The notes under the pieces are model-generated. The model did no database searches and was not told where the DNA came from. It saw nothing but the letters and a program-made list of their open reading frames with translations. Shown here in pieces: positions 44,164-52,900 of a stretch of 64,000 bases of DNA. Made by a program: the position numbers and the translations under genes. The DNA is taken from positions 4,127,417-4,191,416 of the forward strand of contig NZ_CP012600.1 of the NCBI RefSeq assembly GCF_001278705.1, read 5' to 3'. Positions within the stretch are counted from its first letter, which is position 1, and each line of letters starts with the position of its first letter. The DNA is from Bacillus gobiensis. GTDB lineage: Bacteria; Bacillota; Bacilli; Bacillales; Bacillaceae.

Positions 44164-44267
44164 GGTAACAATAAATTATAATGTGGTCACAATTAATCGC
44201 AAACCGGGCAGAAAAAAGCAAAGGTGGGTAGAATAAATCGTAGCAAGGTAAGAAAAAGCTTTGTGAA
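44164..44267. repeat. Second 21-nt periodic array (GGTNACAATAAATCG type)
   Basis: Units start at 44164, 44185, 44206, 44227 and 44247 (spacing 21, 21, 21, 20). Each starts GGT or GGG, then a variable base or two and AA-rich stretch such as ACAATAAAT, ACAATTAATCGC, AGAATAAATCG. It is intergenic, between the divergent AHSA1 promoter and the ggt terminator. The consensus differs from the TGTGCAATT array, but the period is the same. Confidence 0.75.
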
Positions 44268-44283
44268 ACACCAACAGAATACC

Positions 44284-44323
44284 AAAAAAGCTCCGATTGG
44301 GAGGATTTCATCCCAATCAGAGC
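44284..44323 (-). terminator. Terminator of the MFS-GGT operon
   Basis: GCTC-C-GATTGGGA and TCCCAATC-A-GAGC pair; a six-T run follows on the minus strand. Confidence 0.85.
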
Positions 44324-44353
44324 GTCGTTTGTCTCAAGTAATAGCAGAAACAA

Positions 44354-45934
44354 CTACCTCCCCACAGCCTCTCCATCACTTCTTGGATCAACGCCGGCGT
44401 GCAGAAAGCCTTGTTCATCAATTAAAATGGCATGGGCATGGCCCATGACTCCGTCGAATTCAGCGACTCGATTGACGATATGGCCGGCTTTTTCCAACTC
44501 ATCAGACACGTTCTGGCTGATCCTGCTTTCGAGTTTTAATTCCTGTGTGGCTTCTCCCCATGTTCTTCCCCACAAAAATCTCGGTTCATTGATGGCTTGC
44601 TGAGGATTCATGTGATAGTCAAGCATTCTTGTAATTATGGCTGCTTGAGTTTGCGGCTGTCCTTCACCGCCTTGCGTGCCGTACAAAATATACGGCTTTC
44701 CGTTTTTACACGCCATCGCGGGCATCAGCGTATGGAAGGTGCGCTTATTCGGTTCCAAACGATTCACGTGTGAAGGATCGAGAGAAAAGAAAGAGCCTCT
44801 GTTTTGCATAATGATCCCAGTATCCCCTGCAACGACGCCTGATCCAAATTCAAAGTAAATGCTTTGGATAAAGGAAACACAATTGCCTTCCTCATCGACT
44901 ACGGCTGCATAAGCCGTGTCATTTCCAACCGGTTCGCTAAAACTATCTTTCGCTTTGCTGAAATCAATCGACTGTGCCATTTCACTTGCATAGGACGCGC
45001 TGAGTAATTTTTCAAGCGGGATCGGATGAAAATCGGGATCCGTTAATACGGCATTCCGGTCTTGGAAGCTTGCTTTTATCACTTCTGTCAGCAAATGATA
45101 ATATTCGTAAGAACCGTGTGGTATTGATGCGAGATCATAGTTTTCAAGAATATTCAAGATCATCAAGCCAGCGAACCCTTGAGAATTAGGGGGGACTTGA
45201 AACATCGTGCAGTCACGGTAGGAAGCGGATATTGGTTCTGTCCAATTTCCGGAGTGCCCAGAAAAATCTTCGAACGTCAATAACCCCCCTTTTTCTTGCA
45301 GGCTTGTTACGATCCGTTTCGCAAGCTCGCCCTTATAAAATTCATCTCTGCCTTTTTCTGCAATCTGTTTTAAGGTATTTGCCAGATTTCGCTGTACAAA
45401 TCGTTCATTTTTATTTGGAAGCCGATTGTCAGGCAGGAAAATAGATGCTGTATCGGAATCTTGGCGTAACACGTCAGCTCTTTGGACAGTATTTTCATAT
45501 TGGTCGTTAGAAAGCGGAAAGCCCGAAGCCGCGTATTCGATAGCTGGTGCAAGTACTTCAGCTAATGTGAGTCTCCCGTACTTTTTCAATATTGCGTCCC
45601 AGCTGTCTATCATTCCGGGTACAGTGATAATACTTTTGATTCCTCGGTAAGGAATTGAGTCGAGTCCGCTGAAGAACTCGCGGTCAGCTTTTGATCCAGC
45701 TCGTCCGCTTCCATTATATGCACGTGCTTTTTGCTCCTTCGAGCAGTACGTTAGCCAAAATGAGTCTCCTCCGAGCCCGGTCATATGGGGATAAACAACT
45801 GCTAAGCAAGCACTCACAGCGACCGCTGCATCAAAGGCATTTCCTCCCCGCAGCAAAATTGTATTCCCGGCTGAAGAGGCCAGATAATGCGGACTTACAA
45901 CCATCGTTTTTGAACCGACTAGCGATTGATTCAT
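44354..45934 (-). CDS. ywrD: Gamma-glutamyltransferase-family protein without signal peptide
   Basis: 526 residues, the size of B. subtilis YwrD. Family motifs: GNAFDAAVAVSACLAVVYPH, TGLGGDSFWL, PPNSQGFAGLMILNILENYD, and the self-cleavage/catalytic Thr in GNDTAYAAVVDEEGNCVSF. FHTLMPAMACKNGKPYILYG and TQGGEGQPQTQAAIITRML mark the small subunit. Unlike secreted Ggt it starts without a signal peptide (MNQSLVGSKTMVVSPH), so it acts inside the cell on gamma-glutamyl or acylated compounds. The start overlaps the stop of an MFS transporter (ATGA), suggesting that the transporter brings in its substrate. Confidence 0.9.
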   Translation of the reverse strand: MNQSLVGSKTMVVSPHYLASSAGNTILLRGGNAFDAAVAVSACLAVVYPHMTGLGGDSFWLTYCSKEQKARAYNGSGRAGSKADREFFSGLDSIPYRGIKSIITVPGMIDSWDAILKKYGRLTLAEVLAPAIEYAASGFPLSNDQYENTVQRADVLRQDSDTASIFLPDNRLPNKNERFVQRNLANTLKQIAEKGRDEFYKGELAKRIVTSLQEKGGLLTFEDFSGHSGNWTEPISASYRDCTMFQVPPNSQGFAGLMILNILENYDLASIPHGSYEYYHLLTEVIKASFQDRNAVLTDPDFHPIPLEKLLSASYASEMAQSIDFSKAKDSFSEPVGNDTAYAAVVDEEGNCVSFIQSIYFEFGSGVVAGDTGIIMQNRGSFFSLDPSHVNRLEPNKRTFHTLMPAMACKNGKPYILYGTQGGEGQPQTQAAIITRMLDYHMNPQQAINEPRFLWGRTWGEATQELKLESRISQNVSDELEKAGHIVNRVAEFDGVMGHAHAILIDEQGFLHAGVDPRSDGEAVGR

Positions 45935-47172
45935 ACTGTTTTTCCTTCCTTAGGTAAATAATCAATTTTCACAGAATCATTGGAATTATTTGCATGTTTA
46001 TCAGTGAACAGGAACAATACAGAGCCTATGATCAGTAATCCACCTGATAGATAAAAACCAAACTCAAGGCTTCCGGTCAGATCGGCAAAGTATCCAGTAA
46101 TATATGGGGCAAATACCGAAGAGAGCATGCCGCTGAAATTGAAAAATCCGTAAACTCTTGAATACATTGAAGCGGGTGTAATATCTGCCATATATGAGAT
46201 TAAAACTGGATCCAGCGCCAGTTTTCCGAGCAATCCGTACATCACCAATCCGACGATCATTAACGAGTAGTTTTGCGTATAAGGAATGACAAATTGAAAA
46301 AGTGCTCCAGCTATGCCCAAAAATACGATCAGAGGCTTTTTGCTTTTAATTTTATCTGATAAATAACCAAACAAAATGGCACCTGGAATTGAGGCCCACG
46401 GAACTAGGGAAGCGATGATCCCTGTTTGTGACCCTTCTATTTCTCTTACGGTTTGCAAATAATACGGTAGCCAGGTCAGCATACCGAAAAATCCGTATAA
46501 GGAACAAAAGATAATAATGTAAACAAAGATATGATTTTTGGTAAATAGGAGCTTCACATTTGGTTTTTCTTGAGGCTGCTCCGCTTCATTGTTTTTTGGG
46601 GTATGGTTGTTATCACGTACAAAAATTCCAATCAGTATGGCGATAATGACTGTTGGAATCGCAAATATATAAAACGAGAATTGCCATCCATGATTTAGCG
46701 TATAAGTGAAATGGCTTGCCATAATAAATCCGAGCGAGATACCAAAAGCCATTCCGCTATTAATAATGGCAGAGACAAGTCCCCGATATTTTTTCGGGGT
46801 CGTATTGGAAGAAATGGCGTATTGAGTTCCGTAATACGTCCCTTCTCCTAGTCCGGTTAACGCGCGCATAAGCAAAAACATTCCAAAAGTTGCAGCGATT
46901 CCGCTTAAATAAGTGGCAACTCCAAACAGAAGATAACCGGCAACCAAAATCTTTACGCGGCCGAATCGATCAGCCAAAAAACCAGTGGGAATCTGCATCG
47001 CTGCATAAGCAGCAAAAAAGACGGTAGACATCAACCCTAATTGCGCCTTATCCAAATTCCACTCTTCCCCAATGCTTCCCATTACGGGTGAAAGAATGTT
47101 TCGATCAGCATACATAAAGACCCAGCCTAAAAAGAACAGAAAAATAATAAGTGCAGGATGTGTTTTTTTCAT
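45931..47172 (-). CDS. MFS transporter of the anion:cation / hexuronate-like group
   Basis: 413 residues from ATG 47172 (AGGAGAG upstream); the extension to 47211 is not used. Twelve hydrophobic segments. It has the loop 2-3 MFS motif GFLADRFGRVKILVAGYLLF and the ALTGLGEGTYYGTQ stretch of the ACS family (hexuronate, phthalate, tartrate and similar organic anions). The gene stop overlaps the ywrD start by 4 nt, and no other gene intervenes, so both form a two-gene operon. Substrate inferred to be a small organic or gamma-glutamyl anion. Confidence 0.88.
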   Translation of the reverse strand: MKKTHPALIIFLFFLGWVFMYADRNILSPVMGSIGEEWNLDKAQLGLMSTVFFAAYAAMQIPTGFLADRFGRVKILVAGYLLFGVATYLSGIAATFGMFLLMRALTGLGEGTYYGTQYAISSNTTPKKYRGLVSAIINSGMAFGISLGFIMASHFTYTLNHGWQFSFYIFAIPTVIIAILIGIFVRDNNHTPKNNEAEQPQEKPNVKLLFTKNHIFVYIIIFCSLYGFFGMLTWLPYYLQTVREIEGSQTGIIASLVPWASIPGAILFGYLSDKIKSKKPLIVFLGIAGALFQFVIPYTQNYSLMIVGLVMYGLLGKLALDPVLISYMADITPASMYSRVYGFFNFSGMLSSVFAPYITGYFADLTGSLEFGFYLSGGLLIIGSVLFLFTDKHANNSNDSVKIDYLPKEGKTV

Positions 47173-47504
47173 GAAATATTCTCTCCTTTTATTATCTGAA
47201 TTTTGAATCATTATAGCAATGAATCATTTGGATTTATCTGATGTTGTTAGAAAACCTATCGTATTTTTTAAAAATTCGTAATTATTTACCATTATTTTCT
47301 TTCGTTATGAACAGAAAAAAATAATTTGTATTTCGAAATGAAATCGCTCTGATTTTCCTCACAAGAAATTAGTTTAATGAGAAAGAGGAAAACATAATAT
47401 TTTCAATACATATAAAAATAATATATAATATATTTAGTTTATAACTTAATGCAATTAAAATTCATCGCTTCAAACTGAATCTAACTACTCTAGGAGGTTT
47501 TTTC
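47173..47504. other. Divergent intergenic region before SDR gene
   Basis: About 330 nt, very AT-rich, between divergent genes. It must hold both promoters. I see no repeat, RNA or gene remnant in it, and no promoter pair stands out. Confidence 0.4.
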
Positions 47505-48410
47505 ATGCAATCTGTCGTGGTCACCGGTGTTTCCTCAGGTATCGGATGGGGAACAGCCAAAATCTTGATTGAAAAAGGGTTCCATGTTTTTGGAAGTGTC
47601 CGTAAGAGTGAAGACGCTGATCGGCTGAGTGCCGAATGGGGAGAGGCATTTACTCCGCTTTTCTTTGATGTTACTGACGAGGAAGCCGTTCAGCGGGGAG
47701 CCGCCGTGGTGCGGGATCGTCTTCAAGGAAGAACCTTGTTTGGGTTGGTCAACAATGCTGGTATCGCTGTTCCTGCTCCGCTGATCCATCAGCCGATTAG
47801 CGATTATCGCTGGCAAATAGAAGTAAACCTTATCGGTCCGTTAATCGTAACCCAGGCATTTGCCGAGCTGCTCGGAGCAGACGATCAACTATCGGGCGAT
47901 CCAGGCCGGATTGTTAATATCAGTTCAATTGGCGGAAAGATAGCAGGTCCATTTCTTGGAGCGTACCATGCATCGAAGTTTGGAATCGAGGGTTTTTCAG
48001 AGACCCTTCGCCGAGAATTGATGATCCATGGAATTGATGTCATTGTGATAGGGCCTGGATCCGTTGCGACAGCGATCTGGGATAAGGCAGAACAGGATGA
48101 TTTCTCTTCTTACCAAAACACCGAATATGCCTCAGCTATGGAGACATTTCGCCAGTACATGATTGAAAATGGAAAGAAAGGATACACTGCTGAACGACTA
48201 GGAGAGATCGTATGGAAGGCTTTGACGGCGACCAATCCTCCTGTTCGATACGGGTACAAGGCCGTGCAGCGTCCGATAAGTAATTGGGTCATCCCTCGGC
48301 TGCTTCCTAAGCGGATTGTTGATATGTTTCTGGCAAATAATTTAGGATTGAAGCGCAAATCTAAGGAAGAGAATGCTCATTATAAGAAGGCACAGAATAA
48401 AGAGGTCTGA
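47505..48410 (+). CDS. Short-chain dehydrogenase/reductase
   Basis: 301 residues. Cofactor motif VVVTGVSSGIGWGTAKILIE at the N-terminus, NNAG in GLVNNAGIAVPAP, catalytic Ser in VNISSIGGKIAG and the YxxxK in AYHASKFGIEGF. A C-terminal extension of about 90 residues (from SYQNTEYASAMETFRQYM on) is longer than in basic SDRs. This fits the retinol-dehydrogenase-like or steroid-dehydrogenase-like classical SDRs. AGGAGG precedes the start. Substrate unknown. Confidence 0.88.
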   Translation: MQSVVVTGVSSGIGWGTAKILIEKGFHVFGSVRKSEDADRLSAEWGEAFTPLFFDVTDEEAVQRGAAVVRDRLQGRTLFGLVNNAGIAVPAPLIHQPISDYRWQIEVNLIGPLIVTQAFAELLGADDQLSGDPGRIVNISSIGGKIAGPFLGAYHASKFGIEGFSETLRRELMIHGIDVIVIGPGSVATAIWDKAEQDDFSSYQNTEYASAMETFRQYMIENGKKGYTAERLGEIVWKALTATNPPVRYGYKAVQRPISNWVIPRLLPKRIVDMFLANNLGLKRKSKEENAHYKKAQNKEV

Positions 48411-48515
48411 ACTAGCTTTGTAAAAAAGGCGACTTACTATTAAATAGAGATTTTTCCTGAAATTTGGTATGATATTCGTATTATTCTTACAATTATTATG
48501 GATACAGGAGAAATT

Positions 48516-49526
48516 ATGGAAAATAAGAAGAAAATAACGATTACTGATGTGGCTGATAAAGCTGGTGTTTCGAAAAGTACAGTCTCCCAATATCTTAATA
48601 AACGATATCAGTATATGAGTTCAGAAACAAAAAATAAAATAGCAAAAGTAATTGAAGAGCTGAATTTTCGCCCAAATGACAACGCACGAAATTTAAAAGT
48701 GAAGAAAACGAAAGTTGTGGGGATCGTTTTAGCGAATCTGCTTCACCACCTTTCAACAGAAATTGTTCGTGTTGTAGAAGAACGGCTCCAATCTCATGAA
48801 ATTAAAGTGTTTATTTGTAATTCAGATGACAGCCCTGAAAAGGAATCCGACTATATAGACTTATTAATTTCAAAACAAGTGGATGGCATTATTATTTTTC
48901 CAGTTGGGAATGACCCTAAAGTTTACAATTACGTGATTTCATACGGAATTCCACTCGTTTTTATTGACCGGATCGTGGATGGTGTGACGACAGATTGTAT
49001 CCTTTTGGACAATAAAGCGGCTTGTCGCCTGGCTGTTTCTCAGCTGCAAAACAAAGGCCATGAAAATATTGCTTTCTTGACACTGCCGACAGACATCCCG
49101 GTGTCAACAAGGAGAGAAAGAATTGAAGGGTTTAAGGAGGCAATGTCTTTTTATCAATTGGAGGTACAAGAGAACAATGTGTTTTCTGTTCCGAGAGAAG
49201 AAATACAAGGAGTTTTGGAACAACGGTTTCTGCAGGAAAATAAACCGACGGCGATCGTTGCGGGAAATGACCTGGTGTTGCGCGAAGTACTTTCTTTTAT
49301 TAATAAGGTCAGCTTGTCTATGCCGAACGATTTGGCATTGGTGAGCATCGATGAAGTAACATACTCCAATTTGTATAATCCCTCGATTACGACCGTTAAC
49401 CAGCCCGTAAAAGAAATGGGAGAAAAAACCGCAGACATTTTGTTGGACAGGATTAACGGAAAGACAGATGACCCGTTTCGTGTTTACCGATTTGCGCCTG
49501 AGTTAATCATTAGAGGTTCGTGTTAA
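48516..49526 (+). CDS. LacI-family transcriptional regulator
   Basis: 336 residues from ATG 48516 (AGGAG 5 nt upstream). HTH: ITDVADKAGVSKSTVSQYLN, hinge region FRPNDNARNLKVKKTKVVGI, then the type I periplasmic-binding-like domain. The Q in VSQYLN and the RPNDNARNLK hinge resemble KdgR-type regulators of hexuronate and ketogluconate use. It is followed by its own terminator and a Gdh-like dehydrogenase gene. A role in gluconate or uronate metabolism is inferred from that neighbour and is not certain. Confidence 0.88.
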   Translation: MENKKKITITDVADKAGVSKSTVSQYLNKRYQYMSSETKNKIAKVIEELNFRPNDNARNLKVKKTKVVGIVLANLLHHLSTEIVRVVEERLQSHEIKVFICNSDDSPEKESDYIDLLISKQVDGIIIFPVGNDPKVYNYVISYGIPLVFIDRIVDGVTTDCILLDNKAACRLAVSQLQNKGHENIAFLTLPTDIPVSTRRERIEGFKEAMSFYQLEVQENNVFSVPREEIQGVLEQRFLQENKPTAIVAGNDLVLREVLSFINKVSLSMPNDLALVSIDEVTYSNLYNPSITTVNQPVKEMGEKTADILLDRINGKTDDPFRVYRFAPELIIRGSC

Positions 49527-49535
49527 TTATATCGG

Positions 49536-49565
49536 AAGCAGAGCTATAATGGCTTTGCTTTTTTT
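49536..49565 (+). terminator. Terminator after the LacI gene
   Basis: AAGCAGAGC pairs with GCTTTGCTT (one G-U) followed by a T run. Confidence 0.75.
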
Positions 49566-49634
49566 GTGTCTTTGTTTTAAATCAAAAGAATTGGGGAAAT
49601 TTATTGATAGCATTTCAGAAATGGAGGAAGTTAA

Positions 49635-50414
49635 ATGTATACCGATTTAGCAGGAAAAACAGCAATTGTTACAGGCTCTTCCAAAGGGATTGGAAAGGCG
49701 ATTGCCGAACGATTTGGCAAAGAAAAAATGAACGTAGTGGTCAACTATCGCAGTGATCCTGAAGGCGGGGAGGAAACTGCAAAAAATATTGAAAAAAGCG
49801 GCGGCAAAGCAGTTGCGGTGAAAGCGGATGTTTCTTCCGAAGAAGGCATCTCCGCGCTGATAAATGCAGCAGTCGAAAATTTTGGAACGATAGATGTTAT
49901 GGTGAATAATTCTGGATTTAACGGGGATGAGGTTCTCCCGCATGAAATGACGCTTGAACAATGGAGAAAAGTAATAGATGTCAATCTGACAGGAACCTTT
50001 TTAGGAGCAAAAGAAGCAATCAGTTATATGCTTGAAAATGATATCAAAGGAACGGTTTTGAATATTTCAAGTGTTCACCAGCAAATTCCGCGTCCAGGCA
50101 ATGTCCATTATTCTTCATCTAAGGGCGGAATGAAGCTGATGACCGAAACGCTGGCATTGGATTATGCGGAAAAATCAATTCGTGTCAATTCACTTGCACC
50201 GGGTACAATTGCGACAGAAAGCAATCCCGATCTAGAAGGTGAAGCGAAAGAGGCACAGCTGAAAAAAATCCCAATGAAAACGTTCGGGAAACCGGAAGAA
50301 GTAGCAGCTGCCGCAGCATGGCTTGTATCTGAAGAAGCAAGCTATGTAACAGGAGCAACTCTCTTTGTGGATGGCGGAATGACCTTGTATCCTTCTCAAC
50401 TAGAGTCGAATTAA
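49635..50414 (+). CDS. gdh: SDR, glucose 1-dehydrogenase-like
   Basis: 259 residues. It begins MYTDLAGKTAIVTGSSKGIG and has the NNSG variant of NNAG (MVNNSGFNGDEVLPHE), catalytic Ser in NISSVHQQIPRPGNVHYSSS with the Tyr, and Lys in SSSKGGMKLMTETLALDYA. SYVTGATLFVDGGMTLYPS is the C-terminal signature of Bacillus glucose dehydrogenases. The family oxidises glucose to gluconolactone with NAD(P)+. The match is clear overall, but enzymes with such sequences can act on other sugars or alcohols. Confidence 0.85.
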   Translation: MYTDLAGKTAIVTGSSKGIGKAIAERFGKEKMNVVVNYRSDPEGGEETAKNIEKSGGKAVAVKADVSSEEGISALINAAVENFGTIDVMVNNSGFNGDEVLPHEMTLEQWRKVIDVNLTGTFLGAKEAISYMLENDIKGTVLNISSVHQQIPRPGNVHYSSSKGGMKLMTETLALDYAEKSIRVNSLAPGTIATESNPDLEGEAKEAQLKKIPMKTFGKPEEVAAAAAWLVSEEASYVTGATLFVDGGMTLYPSQLESN

Positions 50415-50430
50415 TTATAAAGTCTTTAAT

Positions 50431-50478
50431 AAAGGAGAGCACATATTGTTATGTACGATATGTGCTCTCCTTTTGTAT
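50431..50478 (+). terminator. Long terminator after gdh
   Basis: AAAGGAGAGCACATA and TATGTGCTCTCCTTT form a perfect 15-bp stem with a 13-nt loop, then a T-rich tail. Confidence 0.9.
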
Positions 50479-50779
50479 TTTTTTCTTACCCGTTATTTGA
50501 CTATCAAATTTATTTCGACTAGCTCTTTACTATATAGTTCTAAATCAATTTTTTCTCCGGTAGTTAACATGCTCATTAGCGATAGCTCCTTGTATCACAA
50601 TGAAACCGCTGCACTTGTCAAAGAAATTTTACCTAAAAAACACGGCAATACTCAAAGGAAATAGACAAATAGTCTGATTTATCGGGTTGATTTGACATAT
50701 GGTCAAGATTGTAGGTTATCTGGTAGAATAAATCCTAGAAGACGGTTCATTCTATTATAATCAATAAAGGAGTCGTATT
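50479..50779. other. Intergenic region before ppaC
   Basis: About 300 nt. A frame ending at 50664 shows a coding-like tail (SLYHNETAALVKEILPKK) without start or ribosome site. It could be a gene remnant of unknown origin. The AAAGGAG of ppaC is at its right end. Confidence 0.35.
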
Positions 50780-51709
50780 ATGGGAAAAACACTTATCTTT
50801 GGTCATAAAAATCCAGACACAGACACGATCTGTTCTGCAATCGCGTATGCAGATTTAAAAAACAAATTAGGCATGGATGCTGAACCCGTCCGTTTAGGTA
50901 CGGTCAATGAAGAAACACAATATGCACTTGATCAATTTCAAGCGGAAGTTCCCCGCCTCGTAGAAACAGTGGCGGATGAAGTTGAACAAGTCATCCTGGT
51001 TGATCATAACGAACGCCAGCAAAGTGCGGCTGATATTCAGAATGTCCGCGTCATTGAAGTCATCGACCATCACCGTATTTCAAATTTCGAAACAAGTGAT
51101 CCGTTGTATTACCGCGCTGAGCCTGTTGGATGTACGGCAACCATTTTAAACAAGCTGTACAAGGAAAACGGAATTTCAGTGCCAAAAAATATTGCGGGTT
51201 TAATGCTGTCTGCAATTATTTCTGATTCACTCTTATTCAAGTCGCCAACGTGTACTGAAGAAGATGTTGCCGCGGCAAAAGAATTAGCTGAAATTGCAGA
51301 AGTCGATGCTGATAGCTATGGTTTAGAAATGCTTAAAGCAGGTGCCGATCTCAGTGGCAAATCGATCCAAGAGCTGATTACTCTTGATGCAAAAGAATTT
51401 CAAATGGGAAGCTACAAAGTGGAAGTTGCTCAAGTAAATACAGTAGACACGAATGAAGTGCTTGCCCGTCAGGAAGAACTGGAAGCTGCATTTGCGAAAG
51501 CGATAGCCGACAAAGATTTAAATTTATTCTTATTTGTCATTACAGATATTTTAAATAATGATTCTGTTGTCCTCGTCTCAGGTGACGCTTCAAATGCAGT
51601 AGAGGAAGCCTTTGACGTAAAGCTTGAAAATGGTACAGCCCTTTTAAAAGGAGTCGTTTCCCGCAAAAAACAAATCGTACCGCCGCTAACAGCAACGTTA
51701 AAAAATTAA
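50780..51709 (+). CDS. ppaC: Manganese-dependent inorganic pyrophosphatase
   Basis: 309 residues, the normal family II PPase length. DHH-domain motifs: [20 protein letters not shown] (His, Asp, Asp metal ligands), LVDHNERQQ and [20 protein letters not shown], then the DHHA2 domain with the [20 protein letters not shown] stretch and the RKKQIVPPL substrate-binding tail. It cleaves pyrophosphate to phosphate and needs Mn2+. A single-gene unit with AAAGGAG and its own terminator. Confidence 0.97.
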   Translation: MGKTLIFGHKNPDTDTICSAIAYADLKNKLGMDAEPVRLGTVNEETQYALDQFQAEVPRLVETVADEVEQVILVDHNERQQSAADIQNVRVIEVIDHHRISNFETSDPLYYRAEPVGCTATILNKLYKENGISVPKNIAGLMLSAIISDSLLFKSPTCTEEDVAAAKELAEIAEVDADSYGLEMLKAGADLSGKSIQELITLDAKEFQMGSYKVEVAQVNTVDTNEVLARQEELEAAFAKAIADKDLNLFLFVITDILNNDSVVLVSGDASNAVEEAFDVKLENGTALLKGVVSRKKQIVPPLTATLKN

Positions 51710-51716
51710 TAAAAAT

Positions 51717-51752
51717 AGGCCATTCTGCTCAGCAGGGTGGCCTTGTTTTTTC
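51717..51752 (+). terminator. Terminator after ppaC
   Basis: AGGCCA/TGGCCT and CTGC/GCAG pair in one hairpin with a bulge, followed by a T run. Confidence 0.75.
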
Positions 51753-51772
51753 ATGTGGGCCAATTATGCGGC

Positions 51773-51814
51773 TGTGCAATGATCAGTGTAATTTGAGCAA
51801 TTAATTGGTATAAC
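51773..51814 (+). repeat. Two 21-nt units of the TGTGCAATT type
   Basis: TGTGCAATG at 51773 and TGAGCAATT at 51794 start two 21-nt units. An eroded unit may precede at 51752. Same core and period as the array at 38834-38980. Confidence 0.75.
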
Positions 51815-51959
51815 AGTAAATTAATATGTTGTCTATTCAGTTAAATGGGTATTAGTCATTAAGTGATGCCTAATTGAGTCACCAGTACAAAGAATGGCGC
51901 CGAAACAAGCTCCGTGCGTCTTCTGCTATGGCGATCCCGTGGTAATAAATACTTAAAAC

Positions 51960-51988
51960 TTGACATAAAATCTAACCATGTTACGATT
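51960..51988 (+). promoter_or_regulatory. Probable promoter of proI-proB-proA
   Basis: TTGACA at 51960-51965, then 16 nt, then TACGAT at 51982-51987 as a weak -10. ACGAT-TAAT-ATCGT, an inverted repeat, covers the -10 and start point. Confidence 0.45.
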
Positions 51989-52025
51989 AATATCGTTGTT
52001 ATTAACATACGAACAAAACAGGGAG

Positions 52026-52877
52026 ATGTTAATTATTATTAACAATAAGAACATTGCATTTATCGGAGCAGGTTCTATGGCAGAAGGAATGATCTCAGGC
52101 ATTGTCCAATCAGATCAAATCCCTGCAACACAAATTTATGTAACAAACCGCAGTAACAAAAACCGCTTAGAAGAGCTTCATCAAACGTACGGTATTCAAG
52201 GTAAAGGAAATGAAGAGCTGGATTTTGACCAAATCGATACATTTATTTTAGCTATGAAACCTAAAGACGCTGAGGCTGCATTATCCGCCTTGAAAAATAA
52301 AGTGAAACCCCATCAATTGGTCTTGTCAGTACTAGCTGGCATTACGACTTCCTATCTTGAAGATTTATTACACGATCAACAGCCTGTGATACGGGTTATG
52401 CCCAATACCTCAAGCACAATCGGGGCTTCTGCGACAGCGATGTCGTCCGGACGTCATGTTTCTAAAGAGCAAGAACTCATGGCAAAAGAAATCCTGGGAT
52501 GCATGGGCGAAGTTTACGCAATTGAAGAAAACAAAATGGACGTTTTCACAGGGATTGCAGGCAGCGGACCCGCTTATTTCTACTATTTAATGGAGCATAT
52601 AGAAAAAGCAGGAGAAGCAGCTGGCCTTGATAAAAAAATGTCGTGTGCGATTGGCGCGCAAACCTTGCTTGGAGCAGCAAAAATGTTATTGGAAACTGGT
52701 GAAACCCCAACTGTTCTAAGAGAAAAGGTTACTTCTCCGAACGGTACGACTGCAGCAGGATTGCATGCATTAGAGCAATTCGGAGGCGGCGAAGCAATCG
52801 AGCAGGCGATTAAAGAGGCCGCAAAGCGTTCAGAAGAAATTAGCAAAGAAATGAACCAATTAAATCTTATACGATAA
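52026..52877 (+). CDS. proI: Pyrroline-5-carboxylate reductase
   Basis: About 283 residues. The dinucleotide motif IAFIGAGSMAEGMISGIVQS opens the protein, and VMPNTSSTIGASATAM, FTGIAGSGPAYFYYLMEHIE and LREKVTSPNGTTAAGLHALE are the P5CR signatures. It makes proline from pyrroline-5-carboxylate with NAD(P)H. The start is unclear. ATG 52026 directly touches its GGGAG, while the following codons are three ATT with better spacing (52032, 52035); the longer frame from 51978 begins before the predicted transcription start. It leads the operon with proB and proA, covering proline synthesis from glutamate. Confidence 0.93.
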   Translation: MLIIINNKNIAFIGAGSMAEGMISGIVQSDQIPATQIYVTNRSNKNRLEELHQTYGIQGKGNEELDFDQIDTFILAMKPKDAEAALSALKNKVKPHQLVLSVLAGITTSYLEDLLHDQQPVIRVMPNTSSTIGASATAMSSGRHVSKEQELMAKEILGCMGEVYAIEENKMDVFTGIAGSGPAYFYYLMEHIEKAGEAAGLDKKMSCAIGAQTLLGAAKMLLETGETPTVLREKVTSPNGTTAAGLHALEQFGGGEAIEQAIKEAAKRSEEISKEMNQLNLIR

Positions 52878-52900
52878 GAAAAAACAAATGGAGTGATAAA

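Larger units (their letters stand above)
51710..52025. other. Leader region upstream of proI
   Basis: About 316 nt: the ppaC terminator, two TGTGCAATT-type repeat units, then the proI promoter. No T-box or other known leader RNA structure was recognised here, although proline genes in Bacillus are often under a T-box. Confidence 0.45.

Noticed and set aside
50446..50664. 72-codon frame after gdh
   Set aside because: It starts inside the gdh terminator hairpin; only the last 20 codons look coding-like, so at most a remnant.
51815..51959. T-box leader for the proline operon
   Set aside because: No T-box TGGN motif with an adjoining terminator/antiterminator pair could be recognised.
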